From Streptomyces cacaoi (lineage in GTDB: Bacteria; Actinomycetota; Actinomycetes; Streptomycetales; Streptomycetaceae), in contig NZ_BJMM01000020.1 of assembly GCF_006539165.1 (NCBI RefSeq), positions 78,849-142,848 on the forward strand: a stretch of 64,000 nt of DNA, in the 5' to 3' direction. A program made the translations under genes and the position numbers. Below, one piece after another: positions 1 through 9,572 of the stretch. Position 1 is the first letter of the stretch, and each line of letters begins with the position of its first letter. The notes beneath the pieces are model-generated. The model was not told the DNA's origin. It did not search any database and worked only from the letters and a program-made list of their open reading frames with translations.

Positions 1-152
1 GTGCCGACGAGTGGCTGCTGTACGACCAGGAGTCCCCCACGGCGCAGGGCGGCAGGGGGTTGGGCAAGGGCCGGATCTTCACGCGGGACGGCCGGCTGGT
101 CGTCTCGGTCATCCAGGAGGGCGTCGTCCGCGCTCCGCGTACGGAGGCGTAA
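1..152 (+). CDS. tesB: Acyl-CoA thioesterase II, C-terminal fragment
   Basis: The reading frame is open from the left edge (first full codon at base 3) to a TAA stop at 150-152 and gives about 49 residues. The fragment contains YDQESPTAQGGRGLGKGRIF and ends with a VVSVIQEGVVR stretch. This is the usual end of the double-hotdog TesB family: the active-site region, a Gly-rich turn, and the final strand with a conserved Gln. TesB proteins hydrolyse acyl-CoA to free fatty acid and CoA in the cytoplasm. The N-terminal five sixths lies outside the window, so active-site completeness cannot be judged. A stem-loop follows at 195-218. Confidence 0.8.
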   Translation, partial: ADEWLLYDQESPTAQGGRGLGKGRIFTRDGRLVVSVIQEGVVRAPRTEA

Positions 153-194
153 CCGGAGCACACGCGGGGCGTGGGCACGCGCCCGCGCGCCGCC

Positions 195-218
195 GGGCGC
201 CCTCGCGTGCGGGCGCCC
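195..218 (+). terminator. Hairpin after the thioesterase gene
   Basis: GGGCGCCC at 195-202 and again at 211-218 (each self-complementary) can pair across an 8-base loop. It sits about 45 bases after the thioesterase stop and 23 bases before the end of the convergent gene. There is no T-run, as is usual in Streptomyces. Function as a bidirectional terminator is inferred. Confidence 0.45.
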
Positions 219-240
219 GCAGGGGCCGTGTGCGGGGCGG

Positions 241-1065
241 TCAGGCCGTCAGCCCGGCCGTGGCCAGCAGATACGCCGTCATCGGCTCGTAGTGGCGCGG
301 GTCGGCCACGTGGTCGTCCAGCGGGACGGTGACCTCCAGCGTGCCCTCGGCCTCGCCCAGGAAGAGCGCCGGGTCGTTGCAGTCGGCGAAGCCCACCGTG
401 GCCAGGCCGTGCTGTGCCGCGCGCCCCGCCCAGCCGTGGTCGGCCACCACGAGATCGGGCAGGCGCTCCCCGGTGTGCTCCAGCGCGCCCAGGATGCCCG
501 CCATCGGTTCGGGCGAGTGGGTGTGCCAGAGCGAGGCCCCGCGCTCGTGGGCCGCGACACCGGAGAACTGGACGACCACGCCCTCGTCCGCGTAGACGCC
601 CTCGGGGACGCGGACGATGTCGCAGCCGACGGCGCGCAGGGCCGTCGCCACAGTGCCGTGCATGTCCAGCAGGGCGCCGGGGTGTCCCGTCGCGAACAGC
701 ACGCGGAGCTGCCCCTCGGCCGCCTTGCGCAGCTGTGCGGCGGCCCGGTCCAGGGCTCCGAGGGTCAGCTCCGGATCGATGGTGTCCTGCCCCGCGCGGT
801 AGTCCGGGTCGTCGTTGACGCCGCAGCGCTCGGCCATCACCGCGAGCACGTCCTGCTCGTCCGCCCAGCGCTCGCCCAGTTCCAGGCCGAGCCAGTAGTG
901 GCGGTCGCCGTTGGCCAGCTTCCGGTAGTGGTCGAGATTGTTCTCGCGCGGTGTGGCGACGTCCCCCGCGATGCGGGTGCGCACCAGATGCGCCGCCAGC
1001 TCGTCGCGGGCGGGCGCGGCCGGTAGCGGCAGCGGGAGGGACACGGGCAGGAGAGTCTGCGACAT
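241..1065 (-). CDS. Phosphatase-like protein of a Streptomyces family
   Basis: The protein is 274 residues, starting at the ATG of MSQTLLPVSL (CAT at 1063-1065); the frame is open further upstream but nothing there looks coding. It shows LFATGHPGALLDMHG, LWHTHSPEPM and LVVADHGWAG motifs, rich in His and Asp, that suggest a metal- or phosphate-binding site. I recall similar proteins being annotated simply as 'phosphatase' in Streptomyces, but I do not know a tested substrate. No signal peptide or membrane segment is visible, so it is probably cytoplasmic. It is convergent with the thioesterase gene. Family assignment is moderately sure, function uncertain. Confidence 0.6.
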   Translation of the reverse strand: MSQTLLPVSLPLPLPAAPARDELAAHLVRTRIAGDVATPRENNLDHYRKLANGDRHYWLGLELGERWADEQDVLAVMAERCGVNDDPDYRAGQDTIDPELTLGALDRAAAQLRKAAEGQLRVLFATGHPGALLDMHGTVATALRAVGCDIVRVPEGVYADEGVVVQFSGVAAHERGASLWHTHSPEPMAGILGALEHTGERLPDLVVADHGWAGRAAQHGLATVGFADCNDPALFLGEAEGTLEVTVPLDDHVADPRHYEPMTAYLLATAGLTA

Positions 1066-2019
1066 GAGGCCATTGTGTCTCGTACTGGCGATCGACGGAC
1101 GATGTGTCCGGAACCCGGAGGAGAAAGCCGGTGCACGCGGGCGTCCGGGGCGCTCGCGGAGCCCGCGGTGCGCTCGGAAGGGGCCGGCGCGCCCGCACGC
1201 TCGCCGGCCGGGTGCGTTCGGCGTGCTCACCGGGTCCGCCGTTCCGTCCCGAAGGTGCCCGGAGTGCGGTTTCCGGCCGTATTGCGTTGCCTGCCAGTAC
1301 GTTCTCCGCTCGGCGGCCGGTGCCGGGAGCGCCTGCTGCGCGCCGAAGGACGCTGGTCGACGGGGGCTTGACGGATCAGCGGGAATTGTCTGCCCCGGTC
1401 ACAATGTGCCACTGGTTTAATACGGGACGTTACTGAATTTGATCGGTCGATGTGCATCTCGTGGAAGTTCCCGAGAGACTGCCTCACGCAATCCCGCGCG
1501 GGACGGCGGCGTGGTGGTCGGAATGGAGCGGGCCTCGTGGGGGGTGCCTGCCCGTCCGGCCCAGGGACTCGCCGCCAGGGCCGGGGCGGCCCCGGCGAAG
1601 CGACCGATTCGCCGGAGCCGCCTTCGGTTCCCCACCCGGACCCCGCCCCGGCCTCCGGTCTCCCCGCCTCGCCGCTCTCTGCGTCCCCTGTGCCCTCCGC
1701 TTCTGTGCCCTTCCGCGCGCTGCGCGCTTTCCGGGCCGCCAGCTCTCTCCCCGCCCAGCGCCTTTTCGGATCTTCCGGTTCCGGGCTCGGCCGTCGGGCT
1801 GCGGATCTCCGGGCCGGGATGCGTGCGCCGTAGGTATCCCGTATGCCGTGAATATCCGGTCGTGTCCGCCGGGGTCGGAGGGCCGTCGGGGCGTGGGGGC
1901 GCACGGGCGCTCGCACGCCTCTTGGCCGGGCTCCCGCGCGCCTGTCCGGCCGGGATGAAAAGCCGATGCGGCGATGTTGACCTCTTCGGATTGCGACAGA
2001 CGGACGACTCTCCGACACG
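1066..2019. other. Long intergenic region before the ABC exporter
   Basis: This stretch of about 950 bases between divergent genes has no frame with convincing codon bias. The open frames on either strand give Arg/Pro-rich shadow translations. An AT-richer patch at about 1380-1460 may hold promoter sequence for one or both neighbours, but I could not find a good -35/-10 pair. The rest is GC-rich and unstructured by eye. Confidence 0.5.
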
Positions 2020-5000
2020 ATGGCGAAGGGGCGCGGAGTGGGGCTCAGGACGAGGCGGGAAGAGGCCGGCGGGCCGGGATGGGCCCGTCGGCTGGCCGGC
2101 TACTGCTGGCGGTACAAACGGGCGGTCGTGCTCGCGCTCATCGCGTCCCTCGGCGGCATGGGCGTCATGGCGCTGGTGCCGCTGCTGACGAAGACGATCA
2201 TCGACGACGTGGTGGTCGGGCAGCAGGGCGGCCTGTGGATGTGGATCGGGCTGCTGCTCGCGGCCGCCGCCGTCATCTACGTCCTCACCTACGCGCGGCG
2301 CTACTACGGGGGCAGGCTCGCGCTCGACGTCCAGCACGACCTGCGGACGGAGATGTACCGCTCGATCATCCGGCTGGACGGCCGCAGTCAGGACGAGCTG
2401 TCCACCGGGCAGGTCGTCGGCCGGGGAACGAGCGATCTCCAGCTCGTGCAGAGCCTGCTGTTCATGCTGCCGATGATGATCGGCAACGTGCTGCTCTTCC
2501 TCGTCGCGCTCGTCGTGATGCTCGTGCTCTCGCCGCTGCTCACGCTGGTCTCGCTCGCCGTCTTCCCGCTGCTGTGGTGGGTGGCCGACCGCAGCCGCAA
2601 GCGCCTCTTCCCCGCCACGTGGTACGCGCAGCAGCAGGCCGGCGCCGTCGCCTCGGTGGTGGACGGGGCGGTCACCGGCGTCCGCGTCGTCAAGGGCTTC
2701 GGCCAGGAAGCACAGGAGACCGGCAAGCTGCGGGCCATCGGCCGCAAGCTCTTCGCGGGACGCATGCGTACGGTGCGGCTCAACGCCCGCTACACACCCG
2801 CCCTCCAGACCGTTCCGTCGCTCGGCCAGGTGGCCATGCTGGCGCTCGGCGGCTGGATGGCCACGCGCGGGCAGATCACCCTCGGCACCTTCGTGGCGTT
2901 CTCCACCTATCTGGCGCAGCTCGTCGGCCCGGTGCGGATGCTCGCCATGATGCTCACCGTCGGCCAGCAGGCGCGCGCCGGCGTGGAGCGGGTCTACGAC
3001 CTCATCGACACCGAACCGCAGATGGCCGAGCGGCCCGACGCCCGGGCGCTGCCCGAGGACGCCGACGCCTCGGTCGAGTTCGACGACGTCACCTTCGGCT
3101 ACTCCGCGGACAGCCGCGTTCTCGACGGCTTCAGCATGCGGATCGAGCCGGGCGAGACGGTCGCCCTCGTCGGTACGAGCGGCAGCGGCAAGTCGACCGT
3201 CTCCATGCTGCTGCCGCGCTACTACGACGTCACCGGCGGCGCCGTCCGCGTCGGCGGCCAGGACGTCCGCGATCTGACGCTGGACTCGCTGCGCTCCGTC
3301 ATCGGCCTCGTCCCGGAGAACAGCTTCCTGTTCTCCGCCTCGATACGGGAGAACATCGCCTACGGGGCCCCGGACGCCTCCGACGAGCAGGTGCGCACCG
3401 CCGCGCGCGCGGCGCAGGCCGACGGCTTCATCACCGAACTGCCCGACGGGTACGAGACAGCGGTGGGTGAGCAGGGGCTGACCCTCTCCGGGGGCCAGCG
3501 GCAGCGCATCGCGCTGGCCCGCGCCATCCTCACCGACCCGCGGCTGCTCCTCCTGGACGACGCGACCTCCGCGGTGGACGCCCGGGTCGAGCACGAGATC
3601 CACGCGGCACTCCGCGGCGTCATGGCCGGGCGGACGACACTGCTGATCGCGCACCGGCAGTCCACCCTCGCGCTGGCCGACCGGATCGCGGTGCTCGACG
3701 GCGGCCGGCTGGCGGACATCGGCACCCACGAGGAGCTGACGGAGCGCTGCGCCCTCTACCGCAAGCTGCTGACCGATCCCGACGAACTGGGGGAGGTCGA
3801 CCGCGACCCGGCGGGCATGGCGGTCCACACGGCGGACGCCGGTGCCGACGGGGTCACGCCCGAACTGTGGCAGCGCGAGACGGACGAAGAGGAGGCGGCG
3901 GCCAGGGCGGACGGCGGGTCCCCCACGGCGGCGCAGAGCGGCCGGCCCGGCAGCTTCGCCTCGGAGCTGGCAGGCATGCCCGGCAGCCCGGAACTGCTCG
4001 CCCGGGTCGCCGCGTTGCCGCCCGCGACGGACGTCCCCGACGTCGACGAGGAGCGGGCACAGGCACGTGAACGGTCCTACGGGCTGCGTCGGCTGCTGCA
4101 CGGCTTCGGCGCCGCGCTGCTGGTGGCGCTGGTCTTCGCCGCGCTGGACGCCGGGTTCGGGCTGCTGCTGCCCATCCTGATCCGGCACGGCATCGACGAC
4201 GGGGTGGAGAAGGGCGCGCTGGGCGCGGTGTGGGCGGCCTCGGCGCTCGCCCTGGCCGTCGTCGTCGCCCAATGGGCCTCCCAGGTGGGCTCGTTGCGAC
4301 TGACCGGGCGTACCGGGGAGCGGGTGCTGTATGCGCTGCGGGTGAAGATCTTCGCCCAGCTCCAGCGGCTCGGCCTGGACTACTACGAACGCCACCTCGC
4401 CGGCGCCGTCATGACGCGGATGACCACCGATGTGGACGCGCTCTCCAGCTTCCTCCAGACGGGGCTGGTCACGGCCGTCGTCTCGGTCTTCACCTTCCTC
4501 GGCATACTCGGGGCGCTGTTCTTCCTCGATGTGCAACTGGCGTTGGTCGTCACCGCGTCGCTGCCGCTGCTGGTGATCGGCACCGTCTTCTTCCGCAGGC
4601 ACAGCGTCAGGGCGTACGAGCTGGCGCGGGAGCGGGTGAGCGGTGTGAACGCGAGCCTTCAGGAGTCGGTGGCGGGGCTGCGCATGGTCCAGGCGTTCCG
4701 CGGTGAGGAGCGCGGCGTCGACCAGTTCGTGCAGCGCAGCGACGGCTACCGCAGGGCACGGGTCCGGGGCCAGTGGCTGATATCGGTCTACTTCCCCTTC
4801 GTGCAGCTGTTGGCCTCGCTGGCCACCGCGGCCGTGCTCGTGGTGGGCGCCGGGCGTATCGAGGCGGGGACGCTCACGGCGGGTGCCCTGGTGGCCTATC
4901 TGCTCTACATCGAGCTGTTCTTCGCTCCGGTCCAGCAGCTGTCGCAGGTGTTCGACGGCTACCAGCAGGCGGCCGTCTCCCTGCGCCGCATACAGGAGTT

Positions 5001-5943
5001 GCTGCGCGAGGAGACCAGCACACCGGAGGCGGCCTCGCCGCGCGAGGTCGGGAAGCTGCGGGGCGAGATCACGTTCGAGGGCGTCCGGTTCCGTTATGCG
5101 ACGGCCGACCCGGCCGCCGAGGGAGGAAACAAGGAAGCGGCGCTGGAGGACGTCCGGTTGACGATTCCGGCGGGCCAGACCGTCGCGTTCGTCGGGGAGA
5201 CGGGCGCCGGGAAGTCCACGCTGGTCAAGCTCGTGGCCCGGTTCTACGACCCGAGCGAGGGCGCCGTCCTGGTGGACGGGCAGGATCTGCGGGAGGTCGA
5301 TCTCCCCGCCTACCGGCACCGGCTCGGCGTGGTCCCGCAGGAGCCGTACCTCTTCCCCGGCACGGTGCGGGACGCCATCGCGTACGGCCGTATGGACGCC
5401 ACCGACGCACAGGTCGAGGCCGCGGCGCGGGCCGTGGGGGCGCACGACATGATCGCCTCGCTGTCCGGGGGCTATCTCCACCCGGTCGACGAGCGGGGCC
5501 GCAACCTCTCGGCGGGGCAGCGGCAGTTGATAGCGCTGGCCCGGGCCGAACTGGTGGACCCGGACATCCTGTTGCTCGACGAGGCCACGGCCGCGCTGGA
5601 CCTGGCGACCGAATCCCTGGTGAACCAGGCCACCGAGCAGCTCTCCGGCTCCCGTACGACGCTCGTCGTCGCCCACCGGCTGACGACGGCGGCCCGGGCC
5701 GACCGTGTCGTCGTCCTCGACCACGGGCGCATAGCCGAGGACGGTACACATGAGGAGTTGCTGGCTCGGGACGGCCGGTATGCCGAGCTGTGGCGCACCT
5801 TCACGGGCGGGGCCGACCCCGAAGGGGCCCTCGGGAACGGGGAGTTCGCCGACGTCGGGGCGTCCGGTCCCGGGGAGGGCGGTTCCTCGGGGCCGGAGCC
5901 CGGGGAGTCCGAGCCCGCGGTTGTTCCGTCGCCTTCGGCGTGA
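2020..5943 (+). CDS. Fused ABC exporter with two permease-ATPase halves
   Basis: This 1307-residue protein carries TMD-NBD-TMD-NBD in one chain and should act as a complete inner-membrane exporter (drug, lipid or peptide; substrate unknown). The first membrane domain spans about residues 25-330. The first ATPase has Walker A GTSGSGKST near 385, signature LSGGQ near 489 and Walker B LLLLDDATS near 508. A charged, Gly/Ala-rich linker covers about 590-690. The second half has GETGAGKST near 1060, a degenerate LSAGQ near 1163 and a canonical LLLDEATA near 1185. Asp replaces the catalytic Glu in NBD1 and LSAGQ lies in NBD2, so the two defects fall in the same composite ATP site, as in heterodimeric exporters. 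No clear Shine-Dalgarno precedes the ATG. Confidence 0.9.
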   Translation: MAKGRGVGLRTRREEAGGPGWARRLAGYCWRYKRAVVLALIASLGGMGVMALVPLLTKTIIDDVVVGQQGGLWMWIGLLLAAAAVIYVLTYARRYYGGRLALDVQHDLRTEMYRSIIRLDGRSQDELSTGQVVGRGTSDLQLVQSLLFMLPMMIGNVLLFLVALVVMLVLSPLLTLVSLAVFPLLWWVADRSRKRLFPATWYAQQQAGAVASVVDGAVTGVRVVKGFGQEAQETGKLRAIGRKLFAGRMRTVRLNARYTPALQTVPSLGQVAMLALGGWMATRGQITLGTFVAFSTYLAQLVGPVRMLAMMLTVGQQARAGVERVYDLIDTEPQMAERPDARALPEDADASVEFDDVTFGYSADSRVLDGFSMRIEPGETVALVGTSGSGKSTVSMLLPRYYDVTGGAVRVGGQDVRDLTLDSLRSVIGLVPENSFLFSASIRENIAYGAPDASDEQVRTAARAAQADGFITELPDGYETAVGEQGLTLSGGQRQRIALARAILTDPRLLLLDDATSAVDARVEHEIHAALRGVMAGRTTLLIAHRQSTLALADRIAVLDGGRLADIGTHEELTERCALYRKLLTDPDELGEVDRDPAGMAVHTADAGADGVTPELWQRETDEEEAAARADGGSPTAAQSGRPGSFASELAGMPGSPELLARVAALPPATDVPDVDEERAQARERSYGLRRLLHGFGAALLVALVFAALDAGFGLLLPILIRHGIDDGVEKGALGAVWAASALALAVVVAQWASQVGSLRLTGRTGERVLYALRVKIFAQLQRLGLDYYERHLAGAVMTRMTTDVDALSSFLQTGLVTAVVSVFTFLGILGALFFLDVQLALVVTASLPLLVIGTVFFRRHSVRAYELARERVSGVNASLQESVAGLRMVQAFRGEERGVDQFVQRSDGYRRARVRGQWLISVYFPFVQLLASLATAAVLVVGAGRIEAGTLTAGALVAYLLYIELFFAPVQQLSQVFDGYQQAAVSLRRIQELLREETSTPEAASPREVGKLRGEITFEGVRFRYATADPAAEGGNKEAALEDVRLTIPAGQTVAFVGETGAGKSTLVKLVARFYDPSEGAVLVDGQDLREVDLPAYRHRLGVVPQEPYLFPGTVRDAIAYGRMDATDAQVEAAARAVGAHDMIASLSGGYLHPVDERGRNLSAGQRQLIALARAELVDPDILLLDEATAALDLATESLVNQATEQLSGSRTTLVVAHRLTTAARADRVVVLDHGRIAEDGTHEELLARDGRYAELWRTFTGGADPEGALGNGEFADVGASGPGEGGSSGPEPGESEPAVVPSPSA

Positions 5944-6057
5944 GCGGCTGAGCGGGCCGGGGCGCCTCGTCCGGTGGCGGTGGCGCCGCCGGCCCGCCGT
6001 GGCGCGTGGGCTTCGGTCCGGGCCGGGCGCGGGGCTCCCGGCCCGGTGGCGGTTCGC

Positions 6058-6633
6058 TCAGTCGGAGCAGAGGCGGACGAGATATTCGTCCACGGTCTGC
6101 ACCTGTCCGAAAGGCAGCGGTTCGTCGCCGCGTCGCCAGTGGATGGCGGCGATCTCGTCACCGGGGGTGAAGGGCAGGGGTGCGCTCAGGCCGCCGGCGA
6201 ACAGGGCGCCGTAGAGCACGCTCCGGCCGCGTACGGGGGCGGGCTCGTCCGGGAGCGTCCCACCGGCTGTCGTGCCGCCGTCCGGGAGGCCGGTGCCGTG
6301 CGGGAGGCCGCCCAGGGCGGTTTTGGCGAAGCCGATGAAGCGGAGGGAGGAGGGCGGCATCTCCTGGCCGGCCTCTTCGCGCAGCTCGCGGACGGCGGCC
6401 TCGCGGGGTGTCTCGCCCTCCTCGATACCGCCGCCGGGCAGCTCCCAGCAGGCGCGGCTGCGGACGTGCACCATCAGCACGCGTCCCTCGTGGCGGACGG
6501 CCAGCAGGACGAAGGCGACGGGGGCGTCCTCGAACCGGGTGTCCTCGGGCAGCCGGTGGAAGGACAGCAGCTGTATGCCCCGGGGGCCGGTGGCCAGGGG
6601 CGCGGAAGGCGGGGGAGTCGCGGCGTCGCTCAT
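6058..6633 (-). CDS. NUDIX hydrolase
   Basis: The protein is 191 residues, starting at the ATG of MSDAATPPPS. A complete Nudix box lies at residues 68-90 (G-x5-E-x7-REL-x-EE-x-G), carrying the Glu residues that bind Mg2+. Enzymes of this family hydrolyse nucleoside diphosphates linked to another moiety, as in housecleaning of oxidised nucleotides or turnover of sugar nucleotides. The substrate cannot be read from sequence. A Gly/Thr-rich loop near 120-135 is an insertion relative to compact Nudix proteins. The gene is convergent with the ABC exporter and divergent from the secreted peptidase gene, so it is probably monocistronic. Confidence 0.88.
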   Translation of the reverse strand: MSDAATPPPSAPLATGPRGIQLLSFHRLPEDTRFEDAPVAFVLLAVRHEGRVLMVHVRSRACWELPGGGIEEGETPREAAVRELREEAGQEMPPSSLRFIGFAKTALGGLPHGTGLPDGGTTAGGTLPDEPAPVRGRSVLYGALFAGGLSAPLPFTPGDEIAAIHWRRGDEPLPFGQVQTVDEYLVRLCSD

Positions 6634-6835
6634 GTCCGCAGCGTAGGCCGGTGGGCAGGGGGTGAGCCCGTGGGTTTCGGCAGGGCGGTCGTCTCCCCGG
6701 GCTGTGGCAGGGAGGGGCCACCCGACGTGGGGTCTTCTGCGCCGGCGGGCGTGGGGTCGCATGCCGCGCTGACGGGGGCGGGCCCGTACCGCTGAGCGGT
6801 GTGGAGGTTCCCGTATCCGTACACCGAGGTCTGGC

Positions 6836-6860
6836 GGAACGGGGGGTACGCCGATAGGTT
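6836..6860 (+). promoter_or_regulatory. Possible ECF-sigma promoter of the S37 peptidase gene
   Basis: GGAAC at 6836-6840 is followed after 16 bases by GGTT at 6857-6860. This resembles the GGAAC/GTT-type promoters read by extracytoplasmic-function sigma factors of Streptomyces. The ATG of the secreted peptidase is 33 bases downstream. The match is short and the assignment tentative. Confidence 0.3.
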
Positions 6861-6892
6861 CACGTCGACTTTCGGCCTTCAGGGGAGGGTGA

Positions 6893-8305
6893 ATGCGTAG
6901 AACGCTCAGATGGTTGCTGTCGCTGGTGGTGCTCATAGGCGCCGTCGGCTTCGGCAGCGCGTCGGCAGGGGCGGCCACAGCGCCCGCGACCGACATCAAG
7001 GACCGCATCCTCGCGATACCGGGGATGAGCCTGGTCGAGGAGAAGCCGGTCGACGGATACCGCTTCTTCGTACTCAACTACGAGCAGCCGGTGGACCACC
7101 GGCACCCGAAGAAGGGCACCTTCAAGCAGCGCATCTCCCTTCTGCACAAGGGGGAGAACCGGCCCACCGTCTTCTACACCTCCGGGTACGGACTCTCCAC
7201 GGAGCCGAGCCGCAGCGAGCCGACACGGCTGACGGACGGCAACCAGGTCTCCATGGAGTACCGCTACTTCACTCCGTCGCGGCCCGATCCGGCCGACTGG
7301 TCGAAGCTCACCATCTGGCAGGCCGCCAGTGACCAGCACCGCATCTTCCAGGCGCTGAAGAAGATCTACGGCAAGAACTGGATCGCCACCGGCGCCAGCA
7401 AGGGTGGTATGACGGCCACCTACTTCCGCCGTTTCTACCCGAACGACATGGACGGCACCGTCGCGTACGTCGCGCCGAACGATGTGCGCAACGACGAGGA
7501 TTCGGCGTACTACGACTTCTTCAAGAACGTCGGTTCGAAGCAGTGCCGCGACAGGCTCAACGCCGCGCAGCACGAGATCTTCGAGCGGCGTGGCGAGATG
7601 GTCCCGCGGCTGAAGAAGTGGGCCAAGGAGAACGACTACACGTTCAAGCTGGCCGGCAATGCGGACAAGGCGTTCGAACTGGTGGCGCAGGACCTCGTCT
7701 GGGGCTTCTGGCAGTACCACCTGGAGGACGAGTGCGGCCAGGTGCCCTCCCCCGACGCCGGCACGGACGCCCTCTACAAGTGGGCCGACAAGATCGGCGG
7801 TTGGGACGCCGGCACCGATCAGGGCATGTCCTCCTACACCCCGTACTACTACCAGGCCGGGACGCAGGTGGGTTCGCCGGACTACGAGGAGCCCCTGCTC
7901 GACGACGTGCGCAAGTACCCGGGCCTCAATGTGCCGCGTACCTACGTGCCGCGGGACATCCCGATGAAGTTCAACAAGAACGACAAGGCCATGCGCGACA
8001 TCGACCGCTGGGTGCGGCACCACGCGTCGCAGATGCTCTTCGTCTACGGCGAGAACGACCCGTGGGGCGCGGAACGCTTCCGTCCGGGCAAGCGCACCGA
8101 GGAGACCGCGGTCTACACCGCGCCGGAGCAGAACCACGGCGCCAACATCTCCAAGCTGCGCGACGACGAGCGTGCGCAGGCCACCGAGGCGCTGCTGAAG
8201 TGGGCCGGTGTGGGCGACGACAAGGGCGCGAAGGCCACGCGTGTGCCGGCCTACGACAAGAAGCTCGACCGTCCGCAGAGCCGGTCGCAGACGCTCCGTC
8301 CGTGA
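6893..8305 (+). CDS. Secreted PS-10 type (S37/S28-like) prolyl tripeptidyl aminopeptidase
   Basis: The 470-residue precursor begins with MRRTLRWLL and a hydrophobic signal peptide that runs to an Ala-x-Ala-like site near residue 28, so it is probably Sec-exported. A good Shine-Dalgarno (AGGGGAGGG, 6881-6889) decides the start. It matches the PS-10 peptidase family, alpha/beta-hydrolase-fold serine peptidases that release tripeptides from secreted proteins. The nucleophile elbow GASKGGM puts the Ser near 169. YGENDPWG near 385-392 supplies the likely acid, and EQNHGANIS near 411-419 the His. It may contribute to extracellular peptide scavenging. The triad assignment is by motif only. Confidence 0.87.
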   Translation: MRRTLRWLLSLVVLIGAVGFGSASAGAATAPATDIKDRILAIPGMSLVEEKPVDGYRFFVLNYEQPVDHRHPKKGTFKQRISLLHKGENRPTVFYTSGYGLSTEPSRSEPTRLTDGNQVSMEYRYFTPSRPDPADWSKLTIWQAASDQHRIFQALKKIYGKNWIATGASKGGMTATYFRRFYPNDMDGTVAYVAPNDVRNDEDSAYYDFFKNVGSKQCRDRLNAAQHEIFERRGEMVPRLKKWAKENDYTFKLAGNADKAFELVAQDLVWGFWQYHLEDECGQVPSPDAGTDALYKWADKIGGWDAGTDQGMSSYTPYYYQAGTQVGSPDYEEPLLDDVRKYPGLNVPRTYVPRDIPMKFNKNDKAMRDIDRWVRHHASQMLFVYGENDPWGAERFRPGKRTEETAVYTAPEQNHGANISKLRDDERAQATEALLKWAGVGDDKGAKATRVPAYDKKLDRPQSRSQTLRP

Positions 8306-8353
8306 CCCGTTCCGGTCAGGACCGAGCCCGTTGGGCCTGAGTGCGAGCGCCCC

Positions 8354-8387
8354 GGCCCGATCCGGTCAGTCCAGACCGGGTCGGGCC
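8354..8387. terminator. Hairpin between convergent genes
   Basis: GGCCCGATCCGGTC (8354-8367) pairs with GACCGGGTCGGGCC (8374-8387) across a 6-base loop, with one mismatch. It lies between the convergent S37 peptidase gene and the TIM-barrel gene and is probably a bidirectional terminator. Confidence 0.6.
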
Positions 8388-8468
8388 GAGGCATGTCCCG
8401 GCTGTGCACCCTGCTGCGCGTCCGGCTGTGCATCCGGCCGTGCCCCCGGCTGCGTGCCCGGTCGTGCG

Positions 8469-9350
8469 TCATGCGGACCGGGAGAGCAGGTCCAGCAGAT
8501 GGTGGCTCACCCGGGGCAGGAGGGTGGGCAGTTCCGGGATGTCCGGATACCAGCGCTTCTCGTACTCCCAGCACAGCCAGTCGGGTACGCGGTCGCCCAC
8601 GGGGGCCTCGCCGGGCACGGGCCCGGGCGGGTCGCTCTGCTCCGGCGGGGCGTCCTCGGCGCGGGTGAGCAGCTCGACGACCTCGGCCAGCGGCAGGACG
8701 CCCGCGCCGGGCGGCAGCGGTGTGAGGTCCTCACGCGAGGCCACGTCCTTGACCTGGACATAGCCGAGGTGCGGGGCCAGTTGCCGGTGTGTCTCCTCGG
8801 GCTCTTCCCCGCCGCGCCAGGTGTGCAGCACGTCCCAGAGCGCGCCGCACGCGGGGTGGCCGACCTCGCGCAGGATGCGGGCGACGGCGGCGCCGGTGCG
8901 GTGCGAGTCGTGTGTCTCCAGCAGGATGCGGACGCCCGAATCGGCTGCCAGGGGCGCGACTTCGGCCAGTCGGCGCACGGCGGTGGCGTCGCTCTCGGCC
9001 CGGGCCGCCTGCCCGGCGTCCGCCGTGTCCGGGCCTCCGGGGAACACCCGGACGTAGGGGGCCCGGAGGTCGTGCGCCAGGTGGACGAGGTCCCGCAGGG
9101 CGGTGCGGACGGGCTCGTCGTCCCCCGGTGCGGCCACCTTCGGGTATCCGGCCACGGCGAGGACGTCCAGCCCGGCGTCGTGGAACTGCCGGACCACGCG
9201 TGCCCGGCCCGGTCCGTCCAGCTCCGGGTGCACCGGCTCCTCGGGGTGGGCCCGCAGTTCCACGCCGTGGAAGCCGCTTTCGGCGGCGAGGCTGAGCACT
9301 TCGGGCAGCGGCATGGCGGGGACGCCGAGCGTGGAGAAGGCGAGTCGCAT
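8469..9350 (-). CDS. Sugar phosphate isomerase/epimerase (TIM barrel)
   Basis: The protein is 293 residues, taking the ATG of MRLAFSTLGVPAM. The frame is open 25 codons further, but that extension is unlike the family. It belongs to the xylose-isomerase-like/AP-endonuclease-2 TIM-barrel superfamily. ESGFHGVELRAHPEEPV, ILLETHDSHR and the GALWDVLHT and VQVKDVA segments carry the Glu/His/Asp metal ligands usual in this fold. Members isomerise, epimerise or dehydrate keto sugars. It follows the LacI regulator gene in the same direction after 222 bases and probably belongs to its regulon, together with the three-gene operon at 12-15.4 kb. Exact substrate unknown. Confidence 0.8.
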   Translation of the reverse strand: MRLAFSTLGVPAMPLPEVLSLAAESGFHGVELRAHPEEPVHPELDGPGRARVVRQFHDAGLDVLAVAGYPKVAAPGDDEPVRTALRDLVHLAHDLRAPYVRVFPGGPDTADAGQAARAESDATAVRRLAEVAPLAADSGVRILLETHDSHRTGAAVARILREVGHPACGALWDVLHTWRGGEEPEETHRQLAPHLGYVQVKDVASREDLTPLPPGAGVLPLAEVVELLTRAEDAPPEQSDPPGPVPGEAPVGDRVPDWLCWEYEKRWYPDIPELPTLLPRVSHHLLDLLSRSA

Positions 9351-9572
9351 GCGCTCAGCCGACCAGAAGTCGGCACCGGCGACAAGGACCGGCCGGTGCG
9401 TCCGCCGCTCCCGTTCCCTGCCCATGCCCTCGGGTACGGACGTGCGTGCGGAGCACGACCGGGGCGGCAGGGCGCCCAGGGGCGTCGCTCGGGACCGCAG
9501 GGCACTGTCAGGGACGACCTGCCGGTGGCCTCGGGCGGCCTCGGCGGGGCTGTCGGCTCGACGCCTGGGCTT

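Noticed and set aside
1417..5751. A 1444-codon open frame on the - strand opposite the ABC exporter
   Set aside because: It is the antisense shadow of a GC-rich gene; the translation is charged low-complexity sequence with no domain, while the + strand shows complete ABC motifs.
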